Assembly: GCF_000380245.2 (NCBI RefSeq)
Contig: NZ_HG428741.1
Span: forward strand, 3,144,241 to 3,208,240
DNA length: 64,000 nt
Direction of reading: 5' to 3'
Source: Bacillus massiliigorillae
Lineage (GTDB): Bacteria; Bacillota; Bacilli; Bacillales; DSM-1321
Shown here: one piece after another, positions 62,216 through 64,000 of the stretch
Layout of the letters: the number at the start of each line of letters is the position of its first letter
How positions within the stretch are numbered: the stretch's first letter is position 1
Notes under the pieces: generated by a model
The model's input: only the letters and a program-made list of their open reading frames with translations
Databases searched by the model: none
What the model was told of the DNA's origin: nothing
Made by a program: the position numbers and the translations under genes

Positions 62216-64000
62216 TTATGATTCAACTATATTTACGCCGTAATCCTCAAACCACATATCTAATTGAGCTAGATGAGCTAATAATTGTGGACCGGACATC
62301 AATTGACCATACCACGGAATTTGAAAAGATACTCCCTTTGAAGCAATTAATTGCTGTAGTTGATCTTTTTTTAAGAATTCATGTAGAATACTTTGGCTAC
62401 GACTTGTTAATGTTGTTAATAATTCCGTTACTTTCTCTGTATAAATAGGATGATGTGTTTTCGGATATGGGCTTTTTTTACGGTATAAGACTTCATTTGG
62501 TAATAATCCTTCCATTGCCTTTCTTAAAATACCTTTTTCTTGATTGCCAACCATCTTCATTTCCCAAGGGATATTCCACACATACTCCACGAGACGATGA
62601 TCCGCAAATGGTACACGGACTTCTAAACTTGCTGCCATACTCATTCGATCTTTCCGCTCTAATAAATTCGTCATAAACCAAAGCATATTACTGTAGAATA
62701 ATTGGCGTCTTCTTGTTTCAATCGCACATTCACCTTCTAAAATTGGCGTTTCCTGCATCGTTTCCTGATATCTACTTTGCACATACTCTTCAACATTTAA
62801 TTTTCGACTCCAATAATCCTTCAAAAACAATGCTCGTTCTTTCGTTGATCGAATCCAAGGAAAACCATTCTCACTGCTTTCTGTCGTGTGAAACCACGGA
62901 TATCCCCCAAAAATCTCATCTGCACATTCACCTGATAAACTAACTACAAAATTCTGCTTAACTTCCTTACAAAACCATAACAACGAAGAATCAATATCCG
63001 CCATCCCTGGTAAATCTTTCGCATGAACAGATTCTCGTAATCCATTCACTAGTTCTTCTTGTGAAATGACATGGCGATGATGAATCGTTTCATATGCTTG
63101 TGAGACCATTTGAATCCAAGGAGCATCATCACTAGGTTGAAAAGCATTTCCTTTATAATGCTTCTCATTATCTTCATAATCAATCGAATACGTATGCAGC
63201 TTGCCTTTATTGTTTCTTGCAAATGAATCTGCTGCTATAGCTGTAATAACACTGGAATCAATGCCACCTGATAAAAAGGTTGCTAGCGGCACATCAGACA
63301 CTAATTGCCTTTCAACCGCATCTTTCACTAAAAAACGAACCTTCTCCGTAGTTTCATCTAACGACTCCATATGTGTTTCACTTTTCACATTCCAATATCG
63401 CCAAATCTTCATCCCTCTTCTGGACAAAGTCATAGCGTGAGCTGGCCGTAGTTCTTTCATCCCTTTAAATACACCTACTCCAGGTGTATGAGATGGTCCT
63501 AATCCAAAAAGTTCAGCAAGACCTTCTCGATCAACTTCAGCTTTTACATCAGGATGTGCAAGTAGTGCCTTTAATTCTGAAGCAAATAAGAGCCCTTTTT
63601 TTTCTTCACGATAAAATAAAGGCTTTACTCCTAAACGGTCCCTTGCCATGAATAATGCTTCTCTACCATGGTCCCAAATAGCAAAAGCAAAGATCCCATT
63701 TAAATATTCAACCACTTTTTCTCTCCATTCTATATAAGAAGTTAGGAGAACTTCAGTGTCAGAATGACCTGTAAACGAATATCCTTTTACTAACAGGTCT
63801 TTTCGTAATTCTTCTGTATTATAGAGCTCGCCATTGTAGCATAAAGTAAATGTTCCTTGATTACACGTTATGGTCATCGGTTGTTTTCCTCCAACAGGAT
63901 CAACCACTGTTAACCGTTTATGTCCAAAGCAAGCATGCATACTATTCCATATATCACTTTCATCTGGTCCTCTTCGTGCTAAAGTATTTGCCATAGCCGT
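62216..64000 (-). CDS. asnO: Asparagine synthetase AsnO-type, truncated at the window edge
   Basis: The frame is open to the window end; about 594 residues are visible and roughly 25-30 N-terminal residues, including the glutaminase Cys at position 2, lie outside. Visible: glutaminase part RRGPDESD and TLCYNGELYN, the ATP-binding PP-motif FLSGGIDSSVIT, GECADEIFGGYPWF, and the class C-type end. Glutamine- and ATP-dependent conversion of aspartate to asparagine. B. subtilis AsnO is needed for sporulation and lies in the same region; the three subfamilies are otherwise similar. Confidence 0.87.
   Translation of the reverse strand, partial: TAMANTLARRGPDESDIWNSMHACFGHKRLTVVDPVGGKQPMTITCNQGTFTLCYNGELYNTEELRKDLLVKGYSFTGHSDTEVLLTSYIEWREKVVEYLNGIFAFAIWDHGREALFMARDRLGVKPLFYREEKKGLLFASELKALLAHPDVKAEVDREGLAELFGLGPSHTPGVGVFKGMKELRPAHAMTLSRRGMKIWRYWNVKSETHMESLDETTEKVRFLVKDAVERQLVSDVPLATFLSGGIDSSVITAIAADSFARNNKGKLHTYSIDYEDNEKHYKGNAFQPSDDAPWIQMVSQAYETIHHRHVISQEELVNGLRESVHAKDLPGMADIDSSLLWFCKEVKQNFVVSLSGECADEIFGGYPWFHTTESSENGFPWIRSTKERALFLKDYWSRKLNVEEYVQSRYQETMQETPILEGECAIETRRRQLFYSNMLWFMTNLLERKDRMSMAASLEVRVPFADHRLVEYVWNIPWEMKMVGNQEKGILRKAMEGLLPNEVLYRKKSPYPKTHHPIYTEKVTELLTTLTSRSQSILHEFLKKDQLQQLIASKGVSFQIPWYGQLMSGPQLLAHLAQLDMWFEDYGVNIVES

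Noticed and set aside
1..64000. CRISPR array, rRNA, tRNA or transposase
   Set aside because: None of the expected repeats, conserved RNA sequences or transposase motifs was noticed in the window.

Overview
The window is chromosomal DNA from a low-GC, endospore-forming Bacillus-type Firmicute. The gene order is that of the Bacillus subtilis yit-arg-yja region, read in reverse: yjbA, appCBAFD, yjaZ, fabF, fabH, comZ, yjaV-like, yjaU-like, yjzD, yjzC, argF, carB, carA, argDBJC, yitW, yitV, yitU, yitT, degV(yitS) and, at the far end, asnO. ComZ, an AsnO-type asparagine synthetase, a CtsR-controlled clpB, a FapR-like site at fabH and several CcpA cre sites fit this group. I cannot name the species. 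No rRNA, tRNA, CRISPR array or transposase was seen.

Layout. 1-7.6 kb: yjbA and a yjaZ-appDFABC oligopeptide ABC transporter operon with an intact binding protein. 7.6-13 kb: TrkH/Ktr-type K+ channel subunit, fabH-fabF with a FapR-like operator, and a GltT-like glutamate symporter with a cre site. 13-19 kb: comZ with two degenerate enzyme-like genes (no med gene), yjzD, clpB and yjzC. 19-29.5 kb: a BacA/UppP-type phosphatase and the complete arginine/carbamoyl-phosphate locus argCJBD-carAB-argF, with ARG boxes before argC and again before carA. 29.5-36 kb: small conserved yit genes, an SDR and two very short genes.

The accessory part is 36-57.6 kb, lying between degV and the alpha-amylase/MATE/asnO block. 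Module A (36.1-48.7 kb) is a homoprotocatechuate (3,4-dihydroxyphenylacetate) meta-cleavage pathway: hpaG1-hpaG2-hpaF on the plus strand; gntR, DapA-like aldolase, hpaE, hpaD, flavin reductase and an aldehyde dehydrogenase on the minus strand; and a plus-strand operon with a 38-residue symporter accessory peptide, an SSS symporter and both subunits of a Rieske ring-hydroxylating dioxygenase. The palindrome ATCATATATGAT occurs as tandem copies on the hpaG1 and gntR promoters and once more towards the symporter, which defines a probable GntR regulon. No HpaB hydroxylase, HpaH hydratase, HpaI aldolase, ferredoxin or ferredoxin reductase is present, so the way the ring is activated appears different from the textbook 4-hydroxyphenylacetate route.

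Module B (49-57.6 kb) encodes an AraC regulator and an AcoR-like sigma-54 activator, then an MFS transporter, a class II HDAC-like amidohydrolase, an aldehyde dehydrogenase and an iron alcohol dehydrogenase. Two matching sigma-54 promoters (before the MFS gene and before the aldehyde dehydrogenase) each carry two tandem 17-bp dyads at nearly the same upstream distance; the second also has a perfect cre site between promoter and gene. I infer that module B converts an amide, aldehyde or alcohol precursor to a carboxylate, possibly one that feeds module A; the substrates are not established.

57.6-64 kb: a MalR-like LacI regulator, a membrane-anchored GH13 protein whose catalytic residues are mostly replaced, a MATE exporter and the truncated asnO. 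A family of roughly 90-155 bp intergenic repeats starts at or beside stop codons at 32.3, 37.7, 48.6 and 48.9 kb; the last three flank parts of module A.
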